Origin: Plotosus lineatus
Lineage: Eukaryota > Chordata > Actinopteri > Siluriformes > Plotosidae
Assembly (NCBI GenBank): GCA_024760905.1
Contig: CM045745.1
Span: 3,532,282 to 3,596,281, forward strand
Length of the DNA: 64,000 bases
Direction: 5' to 3'
The notes beneath the pieces were generated by a model. The model did no database searches. It had not been told where the DNA came from and saw only the letters and a program-made list of their open reading frames with translations. The position numbers were made by a program, and so were the translations under genes. Of the stretch, positions 10,955 through 21,174 are shown one piece after another (the stretch's first letter is position 1; each line of letters opens with the position of its first letter).

Positions 10955-11292
10955 GGGGCAGTTGTGGTCTAGTGGTATAGGGCGCTGGATCGCTGATACT
11001 AAGGTTGGTGGTTCAAGTCCCACTCTCCACAAGGTTGTCACTGCCCCCCCAGTGCACCTAACTGGGTTATCAAAGGCGGGTGATATCTCTCACTGTCTAT
11101 GGTGGGAGGCATGGAAAAGAACCATTGCGGTCTCTCGTAAAAGAGGAGCTGCAAAGCCGTCAGTGTGTTTCCGTCCCTTGCTAAAGGGTTGTGTCAGGAA
11201 GGGCATCCGACATAAAAACCTATGAACCAAATCAAACGTGCGAATCATTCACTGTGGTGACCGCTGATAAAGGGAAAAAGCGGAAAGGGAAT
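10955..11292 (+). mobile_element. tRNA-derived SINE (full length)
   Basis: Pol III type-2 promoter: A box TGGTCTAGTGG (10965-10975) and B box GGTTCAAGTCC (11010-11020). The body (AACTGGGTTATCAAAGG, CTCACTGTCTATGG, GGAGCTGCAAAGCCGTCAG) is followed by a block shared with the LINE-A 5' UTR (GGGTTGTGTCAGGAAGGGC) and a 3' end like the LINE-A tail (GTGGTGACC..AAAGCGGAAAG). It is therefore probably mobilised by family A. Paralogs at 39908 and 43905. Confidence 0.9.
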
Positions 11293-12324
11293 CTCATATC
11301 ATCATAAATAACATGTTGAATAACAGCACAATCCTTGGAGTTAATTTGATGCCCCTTCATACATTTTTCTTGCAGAAATCTCGGAAGCAGACGAGACTTT
11401 AGTGAGAATCTGTGTAGATCCTTATTGACAGATTTGGTATTCAATGATGGTAAGCTAGGTGTCGATTCTGAAGAGATGAAATAGACATATTTATGAATAT
11501 AAGTGATATACTAGTATTTAGTTTGTCAGAAAACACTTCAAATTATTTAATTTACAAAATGAATACTTTTTAATGATGTTTTATTTAATACCTGCTGGGC
11601 GATGAGGGGTCAGGAGTTGAATCAAAAGATGTGTCTTCTCCAAAATCTTCCTTTTGGAATGATTTCCGTTCAGTTGAATCTTCATCTTCTCGATCAGTTG
11701 GTAAGACAGTACTAGACTCCTTTTTGTTCAGCATTACTTTTGGTATCTGACTGAAGATCTTGAAAATCAACATCCGCCCACTCTTCCCAGTTCTGATTAT
11801 AATATTGGAGAGTATAATTATTTCTAGAAATTTCAAACTGTCCTTCCACTGTATGCTAAAAGTTTGTCATGTCATCGATGACAACAACTTTCCTTGACTG
11901 TCCAAGAGTTATTAAAAACTCCATGGTGACCTGGAAATTAAAATTATTCTCTGCGATCTTTGCTGAACCTGAGACGTTTTTTCAGCATGTGATAACTCAA
12001 CTATATCAGATATTTCTCGTAGAATAGTTTCGCGTATTTTCTGTGAAATCGTGTGTTTTTCCCTGAGAGTAAGTCTTAATGCTGCCAATCTTTTGTCAAA
12101 ACTGTAGCTTTGCCGGGTTTGTGTTGCCTGGTTATCATTATTATGACCATACTCATTTTAGATTTCAACTGTTTCAACTAAATTATGTATTTGATCCGGT
12201 TCTACTCCTCTGCCTTCTATGTGTCTTGTGTTTAAGTGTTTATGTTTGTGTTTTATATGTCGTATGTAACACCTTATATTTGTGAAATTCTTTTGACATC
12301 CGTCAATTCCACAAGACAGCTTAA
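11293..12324 (-). pseudogene. C2H2/PB1-like multicopy gene, 3' exons (broken)
   Basis: Minus-strand gene in pieces. Exon with second C2H2 finger just left of 12324 (CGIDGCQKNFTNIRCYIRH), then a helical segment (FDKRLAAL..ILREISDIVELSHAEK); after acceptor TTAATTTCCAG comes a PB1-like exon (MEFLITLGQSRKVVVIDDM, WEEWADVDFQDL) and an acidic tail (EDEDSTERKSFQKEDFGED). The last exon (11293-11441) begins LPSLNTKSVNKDLHRFSL. A stop after VETVEI near 12159 and a frameshift after DFQDLQSDTK kill it. The fold resembles abundant uncharacterised fish proteins of probable transposon origin; the function is not known. The 5' part continues at 14615, beyond a transposon. Confidence 0.6.
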
Positions 12325-12536
12325 AGGGGAAATGAAGCACATCACAATGTAATATTGTCTCGCTTCATTTGGTCCTCAATATCAGATTTTTGCAGCTGAT
12401 CAGTTGAAAGTCGCCCTGATAATAATGTAAATCCAATTTGAAATTCGCGAAGTGAGAATATGTTAGCCGCTATTGGTCCCCTGCCGTTTCCCTGACGTCA
12501 CTGGCTTGGTGGTCGTGAACTTGTGTAAATATCACA

Positions 12537-12963
12537 ATGGCGAGCAACGCATCAATGCATAATAATAAAAAGCCCTTAAGTACCGGTCATCATTGTATCG
12601 CCCCGGCTGTACAAACAGCGATTATAAACGTAAAGGCGCGCACTTTCACCGCCTGCCTTTAAGCAACAGTAAGTTATTGAAAGCCTGGCTCAGTGCATTG
12701 AAACGTGCCGACCCACCAGTGAATGAAAGTGCACGCATTTGCAGTGCCCATTTCAGAAACGAAGATTATGTACACACATACAAATTCGACGAAACTGGTT
12801 CCATGGTGTGGTCCAAAACCGTATTGTTAAAACCAGGATCAGTTCCGACCGTATTTGACTTTTCTGTATACAATATTACAAGCACAGACAGACCAATCAC
12901 ACTGCACAGTAATACAGTATCGGCACGTAAGCGAAGGGAGGAAAAAACGAGCTCTCCAGGCTG
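12537..12963 (+). pseudogene. THAP zinc-finger ORF 1 of the transposon
   Basis: Starts at ATG 12537 (MASNASMHNNKKPLSTGHH), giving the first Cys in HHCIAP. One missing base at GCCCCGGCTGT shifts to the frame carrying GCTNSDYKRKGAHFHRLPL, LLKAWLSALKRADP, ARICSAHFRNEDY and LKPGSVPTVFDF. This is a DNA-binding C2CH THAP domain (C-x3-C ... C-x2-H, AVPTF-like box) of transposase origin. All copies share the missing base, so the break is ancestral, or an unrecognised splice lies here. Confidence 0.75.
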
Positions 12964-13191
12964 AACACACAGAGGGATGGAATATTAGACAACCAGAGAC
13001 AACAACATGACAACTCTAGATAATAACATGAGAATTCTGACTTGATCTGTAAACCTATCGACTATGGGGCGTTCAAGGGTTTCAGCACGGACATCTCTCA
13101 TGGAGACCATGACCACCTCTAAAATATCCCTTTCAAGGCTCCGCATAGGAAACAGTCTGTGGTTTGTTCTGCAGGTCAGCTCCCCCTCAGC

Positions 13192-13450
13192 TCACAAGAG
13201 ATGGTCAAGCGTGGTGTCCTGGCAGCGAGGGATTTGTGGGAACGGTGTACAATTGTCACAAGTGCTCATAAAATTGCCGATCTGGTCACGTTCACCGGCA
13301 TGTCCGTGATCACTGTCAATATCGTGATCACTGTCAGTGTCCCTATTATCGCTCTCGGCCTCAGATTCAGCCGGGGTTCTTGAACTATCCGTTGGATAGG
13401 CTCGAAAGCATATGTGACGTGCTCCACCGGAGATTTTGAGACAAAACGTG
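13192..13450 (-). pseudogene. P2X7-intracellular-domain-like zinc motif ORF
   Basis: Minus strand: PVEHVTYAFEPIQRIVQEP in one frame, then after a shift a run of Asp/Ser/His repeats (DTDSDHDIDSDHGHAG) and CDNCTPFPQIPRCQD, ending in a stop at 13192. The YxFEP and CxCxxCxPxP pattern resembles the zinc-binding region found in the P2X7 C-terminus and in THAP-associated fish transposon proteins. This copy has STCDNC where the 20.5-kb copy keeps the full CTCDNC. Tentative. Confidence 0.4.
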
Positions 13451-13683
13451 GCTTATCCGGACTTCCGATCTTTCATGTAAGAAAGTGAATGTTTTGCACG
13501 TGACGTCACAGGGTCACGGGACTTTTGTTTATCTGCCATATTGGACGGCATGATCCGGACGGCGCTCGCTCATTCAACATTGCTAAACATTTAAAAATAA
13601 GTAATAGTGGTTCAACATGACCCAACTGGATGTTGTTTGTCGGTTACTAACTTCCCCGGAGTGATAGAAAATAAGCAGTGTGT

Positions 13684-13861
13684 ATGGTTATATCGTGGTG
13701 CGATGTTGGCTGTGCAAATAGACAGAGGAGTAAACCTGCACTGTCATTTTTTCGTTTTCCATCTGACCCAGAGAGAAAAGCCAAGTGGATCACAGTGGTA
13801 AATAGGAAAGACTGGAATCCTACAGAATACAGGAGAATATGCAGCGAACACCTCGTATCAG
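13684..13861 (+). CDS. THAP zinc-finger exon 2nd ORF of the transposon
   Basis: First exon of a THAP protein: C-x3-C in CDVGCANRQRSKPALSFFRF, then PSDPERKAKWITVVNRKDW, and the C-x2-H pair in RRICSEHLVSG. The exon stops at donor G|GTAAATATAC (13862), exactly after the THAP domain, as in typical THAP genes. Downstream exons are absent. ATG 13684 was chosen because the copy at 20923 has the same Met-Val-Ile start. Confidence 0.7.
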
Positions 13862-13939
13862 GTAAATATACCTTATTAGGCTTATAGATCAATAAAATAT
13901 GTGAGTTTATACAACCATTATAAGCACTGATAATTTTAA

Positions 13940-14389
13940 TTTATTATTGCATAAGTGCTTGTTTGTGTAGATTTGTTTGGTGATAGAACCTTCGCCGTTA
14001 TGAGGTGGTCGTCTCTCTTCCCGGTTCCTGGTTCCCATTGTTGCATACAGCTTACAACAAAATACTTGTACGCTTCCATTGATTTGGAAGCTTTGAAACT
14101 CTTTGCCAGTAAATGGAGACGGGCCGTGGACAAGATATGTACAAAGATCCAAGTAGACAAAAGCTGGAAGGGAAGAATGGTCGCATTCTAACACATTCCT
14201 AAACATTGATTACGGCATTAGATACGGATCAGCAATCCCCAGCTGCTTTATTTTACTCAGATACCCCGCCCTCTGGTCACCTGTCAGATGATTGGCAACG
14301 TCTGACAATACTATAGTGTTATTGCTTTTGCCTTCGTCACTTTCGCATATTTTGCTTTCGCTGTCATTATCGGTTGTTGTTGAAGCCAT
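13940..14389 (-). pseudogene. SWIM/YqaJ-type transposon gene, first exon
   Basis: ATG at 14389 (minus): MASTTTDNDSESK, then TIVLSDVANHLTGDQRAGYL, GIADPYLMP, a frame change, and MFRNVLECDHSSLPAFVYLD with LCTYLVHGPSPFTGKEF. Then comes a YKYFVVSCMQQWEPGTGKRD stretch in a further frame. This matches the N-terminal region of fish proteins that carry SWIM zinc fingers and a YqaJ nuclease; neither of those later domains is present here. It is convergent to the THAP exon, consistent with a two-gene transposon whose centre was lost. Confidence 0.55.
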
Positions 14390-14400
14390 GCTTAGTGAAT

Positions 14401-14428
14401 CGTGTGTGTGTGTGTGTGTGTGTGTGTG
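14401..14428. repeat. (GT)n microsatellite
   Basis: About 14 GT units just upstream of the SWIM-type start codon (minus-strand view); expanded to about 24 units in the copy at 21632. Confidence 0.95.
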
Positions 14429-14614
14429 CCGTCCAAGATGGCGCATGAAGGTATTGGGGTCACGTGACTGCAAAACCTCAATACGACAAGCACATAAAAC
14501 AAAACCGCTGTGTGTGCAATGGTTTATTTGTGCTATAAAATTTAAGCCACAATCACTTCAATAACCTATACTTAAGCTACCACCAACTTATTTAGTCGGC
14601 GTTTCATTTCCCCT

Positions 14615-14723
14615 TTAAAGTCATGTTTAAATGAATTAATATGTCTACAGTGATACAAAAGGCATGAAAAATGTCTCGATATATAAGTACATAAAGTGCA
14701 AGCATGTGTATTTTGCTGTATAT
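14615..14723 (-). pseudogene. C2H2/PB1-like gene, 5' exon piece
   Basis: Minus-strand reading HACTLCTYISRHFSCLLYH, then CRHINSFKHDF, a first zinc finger of the C-x2-C ... H-x3-4-H type. It ends exactly at the TTAA where the THAP element entered and continues in frame at 12324. The hAT terminus lies immediately upstream at 14724. Confidence 0.65.
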
Positions 14724-15027
14724 CAGTGGTTCTCAAATAGTGGGTGGCAATGCGATACCAGGGGTGTGACCCCATGGAACATGCTTTATTTTTTTTTTTT
14801 GCTTTGTATTCGGATAAAGTGTAATTGTACATCCACTACAGCAGGTGGCAGTAACTTCCTCACTGTCAGAGTGTGCCTAGAGGTAAAAGAAGTGAAATTC
14901 ATACACCCACCATGGAAATTTTTAACAGGGACGGAAAGAGAGGTGGAGAGAGACGAAGACAGTGAGAGAAATGAAAGTCTCCCGAAAGCTAAGTCGAGGA
15001 GGTATGATGAAGTGGATGCAGCACTTA
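14724..15027 (+). mobile_element. hAT transposon, left end only
   Basis: Terminus CAGTGGTTCTCAAATAGTGG, then the same coding-like stretch as 22100-22310 (PKAKSRRYDEVDAAL). A deletion removes everything that the 21992-23035 copy has after GATGCAGCACT. Confidence 0.75.
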
Positions 15028-15286
15028 TTTAAAACTTATTAATTATAATTAGAATAATATTATATACTAAAACTTATTAATTTTAATACAGTAATTGACA
15101 CCTAAAAGATGTGCAACTTAAATAATATTTTACCTGGACGTGTTTTCTGTTTACATACTGATTATTTTCATGTATATTCAGATGCTTTGGAATGTCATAT
15201 AGTCAAATAACATTAAGATGTAAAATTAGTTTATAATTCTTATTATTGTCATAAAATAAAGTCTATATACTTAATTGTCAATACTT

Positions 15287-15416
15287 CTTTCTTCTTGTCC
15301 TTTCGGCTTTTCCCTTCAGGGGTCACCACAGCGAATCATCTGTCTCCATCTCACCCTATCCTCTGCATCTTTTTCTCTTACACCAACTGTCTTCATGTCC
15401 TCCTTCGCCACATCCA
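15287..15416 (-). mobile_element. RTE LINE 3'-end, 130-bp insertion
   Basis: Antisense LINE-A tail (TTTCGGCTTTTCCCTTCAGG on the plus strand) truncated after the MDVVKED codons. It is flanked by TCAATACTT duplicates at 15278-15286 and 15417-15425. Absent from the paralogous sites near 23390 and 48690. Confidence 0.85.
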
Positions 15417-16208
15417 TCAATACTTATTATTGTTCTTATTGTCAATACTTAAAGTCTATATACTTACTATATACTAAATACTGCACTGAAAATTCCTTCC
15501 AAAACTTACAAAACCCTTTACTTAATGCCTGCCTCGTGGTGTGATCTGGTCTACGATGCCGGTCAAAATGGCGTGTCTCTCTGGCCAGCATGGCGGAGGC
15601 GGGAAATTCTTTGAGGATCATATTACAGGAAGTGATAAATTGGACTCGTCTGGAGAGTCAAAGAGCCATCTGGGCAGTCCGGCCTTGCCGAAGAGCAAAT
15701 GAGCAAAGTTATGTGTGCTGCCGGTTGGTTGAAACCAAAACCTGCATCCACATGGCCCCTTGTGGCATGAGCTTGACACCCCAGCTCTAGGTGGTGCTAT
15801 GTATCACCATGGTGCGTATGGGACATTTCGAATAGTTTGTTCTTAAAGGAGAAAAACTCATCCACGGTTGAGTATAAAGAATAAAAATGCTCAATTTTGT
15901 TACTGCCGGATTCTGTCTTCTCTTATTTAAAAGTTTAAAAAATAGTTGGCCAGTCAACAGGAAGTTCATTTGAAAGTTTACTGTTTGACTTTTACTGTTT
16001 AACAAGTAGAATAACTTGTTTTAATCATAAGAACAAAAGCCTAAGAATATGAAGACAGAGTAAATTTTGGGCATAAAGTGTCATAATTACTGTATTTTAG
16101 GATGGCACAATGCCTTGCATTATTGTTGACATTCTTCCTAGAAAATAACAACTGTGTCGAGTCGCGGTTAATGCGTTTTGTGAAAGTGTCCAAGCCCACC
16201 CCAGGAAA

Positions 16209-16251
16209 TGACATCATTATTTTAAAAAGACAGGCACGACGTGTTGCAAAT
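16209..16251 (+). promoter_or_regulatory. Putative V2 promoter elements
   Basis: TGACATCA at 16209-16216 and TTGCAAAT at 16244-16251, same spacing from the leader as in V1. Function inferred. Confidence 0.35.
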
Positions 16252-16325
16252 GAGCATTAATGTAAAAACAGTCGCAATAAAACATGCTGAACTGAGAGTA
16301 TACTCTATTTCAAATATAAATCAAT

Positions 16326-16764
16326 ATGATTTTCATTATATATGTGGTTCTCTTTTCTTTGGTCACAGGTAAGTACCATAGCAAAATAATAAAAATAACA
16401 GAAAGAGGAAAAAAATGAAATTACAATTGTACATGTTAATATTTTTACAGAATCTGTTCTGGGAGTGACACTGGAACAAAAGGCTCTCTCCATGACCAAA
16501 GAGGAGCGGAAAACTGGATACATCAGCTGCGACGTGAAAGATTTAGATAGCAGTTATGTTCACTGGTACCAACAGAAAGAAGGTCAAGCTCTCAAACGGA
16601 TCCTATATATTGAAAAGAATAGATCACCTGTTCTTGATAATAACTATCCGGATGCAAAAGACTTCAGTGTCAGAATAAATTCAAATAATTATGAGTTGAA
16701 GATAGCAAACCTGAGGAAACATCACTCTGCAGTTTATTACTGCGCCAGCTGGGAGTGGAGCAGC
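16326..16764 (+). CDS. T-cell receptor gamma variable segment V2 (germline)
   Basis: Leader exon 16326-16368, intron with GTAAGT and TTTTTACAG, V exon 16451-16764. Framework residues match V1 (ISCDV, HWYQQK, YYCASW). Differences cluster in the loops: DLDSSY against DLSTSY in CDR1, KNRSPVLDNNYPD after strand C'', NSNNY for DSDNY, and WEWSS at the CDR3 end. The ORF is intact, but its recombination signal departs from consensus, so this is the member most likely to rearrange poorly. Confidence 0.83.
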
Positions 16765-16802
16765 CACAGTAACAGCAAATATTCAGAGAGTGTACCAAAA
16801 CC
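16765..16802 (+). other. Variant recombination signal of V2
   Basis: Heptamer CACAGTA (last base changed from G), 22-nt spacer, nonamer ACCAAAACC (second A of the run changed). The first three heptamer bases, essential for cleavage, are intact. Confidence 0.85.
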
Positions 16803-17235
16803 CGGATGGCACACAACCACAATAAGATTATCATATTTCAGAAGAAATACTCACATTTCAAACGAGATGGGACTCTTCACTCTAATCCCCTGCAACACAT
16901 TGATAATTTAGCCAGCGTTTGCCAATGAGTGAGAAGTTTGGTAAATACGCTGGCAGACATCGAATGAGTTTTCGTTAAGAGTATGTGATAGTTCACACAC
17001 ATTATTTGTAAGTTGAGTTGAGTTGAATATAATTTGTAGTGTTCTTTGAACCTGCGTATGGCGTATGAATATCAAAAAAAAAAAAAAAAAAAATCGACAG
17101 ATATTCAGTCAAAGTTCTGTGATCATCTGGAACATGTCAGATATGTCTACATGCGTCAATATACGGAGGAGATAAGTTTGATATCGGTTAACCTTAAATT
17201 TATGAAAGGTTCTGTATAAGTTCTAATACTACTAC

Positions 17236-19838
17236 TTTTATTTTCGGCTGCTCCCTTCAAGGGTTGCCACTTTCACGTTACTCCCAGAGAGAACTTCAAC
17301 ATTTTCATCTCTGCTACCTCCAGCTCTGCCTCCTGTCTTTTCCTCAGTGCCACTGTTTCTAAACCATACAACATCGCTGGCCTCAACACCGTCTTGTACA
17401 CTTTTCCTTTCATTCTTGTTGACACTCTCCTATCGCACATCACACCAGACACTTTTCTCCAACCATTCCAGCCTGCCTGCACACGCTTCTTCACACTCTC
17501 CATTGCTCTGGATTGTTGAGCCCAAGTACTTAAATTCCTCCACCTTCGTTATCTCTGCTCCCTGTAACATCACCATTCCTCCTGGGTCCTTCTCATTCAC
17601 GCATATGTATTCTGATTTTCTGAGGCTAACCTTCATTCCTCTCCTTTCCAGGGCATACCACCACCTCTCTAGATTTTCCTCCACTTGTTCTCTGCTCTCA
17701 CTACAGATCACAAGGTCATCTGCAAACATCATAGTCCATGGAGATTCTTGTCTCACATCGTCTGTCAGCCTGTCCATCACCAGAGCAAACAAGAAGGGGC
17801 TGAGAGCTGACCCTTGATGCAGTCCCACCTCCACCTTGAATTTGTCGTTCACGCCGCCAGCACACCTCACCACTGTCTTACATCTCTCATACATGTCCTG
17901 CACCACTCTAACATACTTCTCTGCCACCCCAGACTTTCTCATGCAATACCACAGTTCTTCTCTTGGCAACCTGTCAGATGCTTTTTCCAGATCCACAAAG
18001 GCACAGTGCAGTTCCCTCTGACCTTCTCTGTACTTCTCTATTAACATCCTCAAAGCAAACACTGCATCTGTGCATCTCTTGGCATTAAACCAAACTGTTG
18101 TTCACAATTGCTGACCTCTGCCTTTAGTCGAGCTTCCACTATTCTTTCCCATAAGTTAATCGTATGGCTCATCAACTTTATCCCTCTGTAGTTGCCACAA
18201 CTCTGCACATCTCCCTTGTTCTTAAAAATGGGCACTAGCACACTCCTCTCCACTCCTCCGGCATCTGCTCACTTTCTAAGACCTCGTTGAATGTTCTTGT
18301 CAGAAAATCTACTGCTACCTCTCCTCGACACTTCCTTACCTCCACAGGTATATCTTCAGGACCAACTGCCTTTCCACTCTTCATCCTCTTCAATGCCCTC
18401 CTCACTTCACGCTTACTAATCTTTGCTGCATCCTGCTCCTCAATGGTCACCTCTTCTACTCTTTATTCTCTCTCATTTTCCTCATTCATCAGCTCTTCAA
18501 AGCAATCTTTCCATCTTCCCAGCACACTTGTGTCATCAGTCAATACATTTCCCTCTCTGTCCTTAATCAATCTAACTTGCTGCATGTCCTTCCCATCTCT
18601 ATCTCTGTTGTGCCAACCTGGATAGATCATTTTCTCCCTCCTTACTGTCCAACCTATCATACAAGTCATCATAGGCCCTCTGTTTGGCCTTAGCCACTGC
18701 TGCTTTCGCCTTACGCTGTGTCTCCCTGTACTCCTGTTTACTCTCTTTGGTTCTCTCAATGTCCCACTTCTTCTTAGCTAACCTCTGCCTTTGTACACAC
18801 TCCTGCACTTCCTCAGTCCACCACCACTCAGTCTCCTTATCTACTTTCCTTCAAGAGGACACACCAAGTACTCTCCTACCTGTGTCCCTGATCACATTTC
18901 TGTGGTTGTCCAGTCATTTGGAAGCACTTGCTGGCCACCCAAAGCCTGTTTTAACTCCTCCTCGAAGACAACACGACACTCTTCCTTTTTCAACTTCCAC
19001 CACTTTGTCTTCTGCTCTGCCTTTTCCTTCTTCACGTTCCTCACCATCAGCGTCATCCTGCATACCACCATCCTATGCTGTTTGGCAACACTCTCACCCA
19101 CTACTACTTTGCAGTCACTGACTTCCTTCAAATTACATCGCCTACACAAGATGTAGTCTACCTGTGTGCTCCTACCTCCGCTTTTAGAAGTAACTCTATG
19201 CTCCTGTTTCTTCTGGAAGAAAGTATTCACCACAGCCATTTCCATCCTTTTTGCAAAATCGATCAACATCTTTCCTTCTGCGTTCCTGTCCTGGATACCA
19301 AACCTGCCCATCACTTCCTCGTCCCCTCTGTTGCCTGCACCAACATGTCCATTGAAGTCTGCACCAATGACCACTCTTTCACCTCTGGGGTACTCTGCAT
19401 CACTTCATCTAAGTCACTCCAGAATTTCTCCTTCTCTTTTAGCTCACATCCTGCCTGTGGGGCATAAGCACGAACAAAATTGAGCATCACACCTTCAATT
19501 TCAAACTTGAGACTCATCACTCTTTCAGACACTCTTTTCACTTCTGGAACATTCCTGACAAACTCCTCCTTCAAGATGACTCCTACTCCATTTCTCTTCC
19601 CATCCACACCATGAAAAAACAGCTTAAACCCTGCTCCTAAACTTATAGCTTTGCTACCTTTCCACCTGGTCTCCTGAACACACAGTAGGTCCACCTTCCT
19701 CCTCTGCATCATGTCAGCCAGCTCTCTAGCTTTTCTTTGCATAGTTCCAACATTCAAAGTCCCTACTCTCAGTCCTAAACTCATGCCTTTCCTCTTCTCT
19801 CTCTGCCTACAGACACGACTCCAGCCTCTCCTTCTTGG
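17236..19838 (-). pseudogene. RTE-type LINE family A, copy c
   Basis: Antisense, nearly complete but with several frameshifts. Endonuclease from MSLGLRVGTLNVGTM (19784) with VQETRWKGSKA and STQVDYILCRR; the linker 18599-18808; RT with MKSGKAVGPEDIPVE, FVDLEKASDRLPREE and MMFADDLVICS; end near 17240 (WNGWRKVSGVMCDRR). The Y of AYDRVPRE is changed to S. The 5' UTR is missing: the LINE joins directly to the THAP coding sequence at 19839. In cassette order it corresponds to copy b, with about 1.9 kb deleted between them. Confidence 0.85.
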
Positions 19839-19840
19839 CC

Positions 19841-20247
19841 CCGGCTGTACAAACAGCGATTATAAACGTAAAGGCGCGCAATTTCACCGCCTGCTTTTAA
19901 GCAACAGTAAGTTATTGAAAGCCTGGCTCAGTGCATTCAAACGTGCCGACCCACCGGTGAATGAAAGCGCAAGGCATTTGCAGTGCCCATTTCAGAAACG
20001 AAGATTATGTACACACATACAAATTCGACGAAACTGGTTCCATGGTGTGGTCCAAAACCGTATTGTTAAAACCAGGATCAGTTCCGACCGTATTTGACTT
20101 TTCTGTATACAATATTACAAGCACAGACAGACCAAGCACACTGCACAGTAATACAGTATCGGCACAGAAGCGAAGGGAGGAAAAACGAGCTCTCCAGGCT
20201 GGACACACAGAGGGATGGAATATTAGACAACCAGAGACAACAACATG
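19841..20247 (+). pseudogene. THAP ORF 1, second copy, truncated
   Basis: Begins at PGCTNSDYKRKGAQFHRLL and LLKAWLSAFKRADPP. One inserted base near 19972 (GCAAGGCATTTGC) shifts the frame before ICSAHFRNEDYVHTY. It continues further than the first copy (KRREEKRALQAGHTEGW) because that copy has one extra A. Confidence 0.7.
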
Positions 20248-20430
20248 ACAACTATAGATAATAACATGAGAATTCTGACTTGATCTGTAAACCTATCGAC
20301 TATGGGGCGTTCAAGGGTTTCAGCACGGACATCTCTCATGGAGACCATGGCCACCTCCTAAAATATCCCGTTCAAGGCTCCGCATAGGAAACAGTCTGTG
20401 GTTTTTTATGCAGGTCAGCTCCCCCTCAGC

Positions 20431-20690
20431 TCACAAGAGATGGTCAAGCGTGGCGTCCTGGCAGCGAGGTATTTGTGGTAACGGTGTACAATTGTCACAA
20501 GTGCACATAAAATTGCCGATCTGGTCACATTCACCGGCATGTCCGTGATCACTGTCAATATCGTGATCACTGTCAGTGTCCCTATTATCGCTCTCGGCCT
20601 CAGATTCAGCCGGGGTTCTTGAACTATCTGTTGGATAGGCTCGAAAGCATATGTGACGCGCTCCACCGGAGCTTTTGAGACAAAACGTGG
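20431..20690 (-). pseudogene. P2X7-intracellular-domain-like zinc motif, second copy
   Basis: Minus strand: PVERVTYAFEPIQQIVQEP, frame change, then the acidic DTDSDHDIDSDHGHAGECD run and MCTCDNCTPLPQIPRCQD before the stop at 20431. It keeps the CTCDNC Cys that the first copy lost. Family assignment tentative. Confidence 0.4.
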
Positions 20691-20922
20691 CTTATCCGGA
20701 CTTCCGATCTTTCAAGTAAGAAAGTGAATGTTTTGCATGTGACGTCACAGGGTCACGGGACTTTTGTTTATCTGCCATATTGGACGGCATGATCCGGACG
20801 GCGCTTGCTCATTCAACATTGCTAAACATTTTAAAATAAGTAATAGTGGTTCAACATGACCCAACTGGATGTTGTTTGTCGGTTACTAACTTCCCCGGAG
20901 TGATAGAAAATAAGCAGTGAGT

Positions 20923-21100
20923 ATGGTTATATCGTGTTGTGCTGTTGGCTGTGCAAATAGACAGAGGAGTAAACCTGCACTGTCATTTTATCGTTTTCCA
21001 TCTGACCCGGAGAGAAAAGCCAAGTGGATCGCAGTGGTAAATAGGAAAGACTGGAATCCTACAGAATACAGGAGAATATGCAGCGAACACCTCGTATCAG
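20923..21100 (+). CDS. THAP zinc-finger exon (second ORF), second copy
   Basis: Same 178-nt exon as 13684-13861: CCAVGCANRQRSKPALSFYR, DPERKAKWIAVVNRKDW, RRICSEHLVSG, then donor GTAAATATAC. All four zinc ligands (C, C, C, H) are present, and CCAVGC is closer to the usual THAP start than the first copy's CDVGC. Confidence 0.72.
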
Positions 21101-21174
21101 GTAAATATACCTTATTAGGCTTATATATCAATAAAATATGTGAGTTTATACAACCATTATAAGCACTGATAATT

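Larger units (their letters stand above)
12325..14614. mobile_element. THAP/SWIM DNA transposon with TTAA target (Kolobok/ISL2EU-like)
   Basis: Termini are inverted AGGGGAAATGAA: left 12325 onward, right ending 14614. TTAA flanks at 12321-12324 and 14615-14618. On the minus strand, removing the element and one TTAA joins HINSFKHDF to KLSCGIDGC and restores a C2H2 exon, so the insertion boundaries are exact. Inside are two THAP ORFs on the plus strand and two minus-strand exons (zinc motif, SWIM-type gene). Only first exons are kept, so the middle is probably deleted and the copy cannot move by itself. THAP plus TTAA suggests Kolobok; THAP plus a YqaJ/SWIM partner suggests ISL2EU. I cannot decide between them. 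Confidence 0.7.
15028..17228 (+). repeat. V-gene duplicon, copy 2 (V2)
   Basis: Colinear with 23172-25270. The upstream portion (AAAACTTATTAATTTTAATA, AAGTCTATATAC) is shared with copies 3 and 4; the V-flanking part is shared with all. It ends at TTCTAATA, where a minus-strand LINE follows. Confidence 0.85.

Noticed and set aside
10955..11030. tRNA-like sequences with A and B boxes as real tRNA genes
   Set aside because: They do not close into a full cloverleaf and are always attached to the SINE body.
11245..11253. CACTGTG next to SINE tails as a possible J-segment heptamer
   Set aside because: It belongs to the repeated SINE tail and is not followed by an FGxG-type J exon or preceded by a nonamer at 12 nt.
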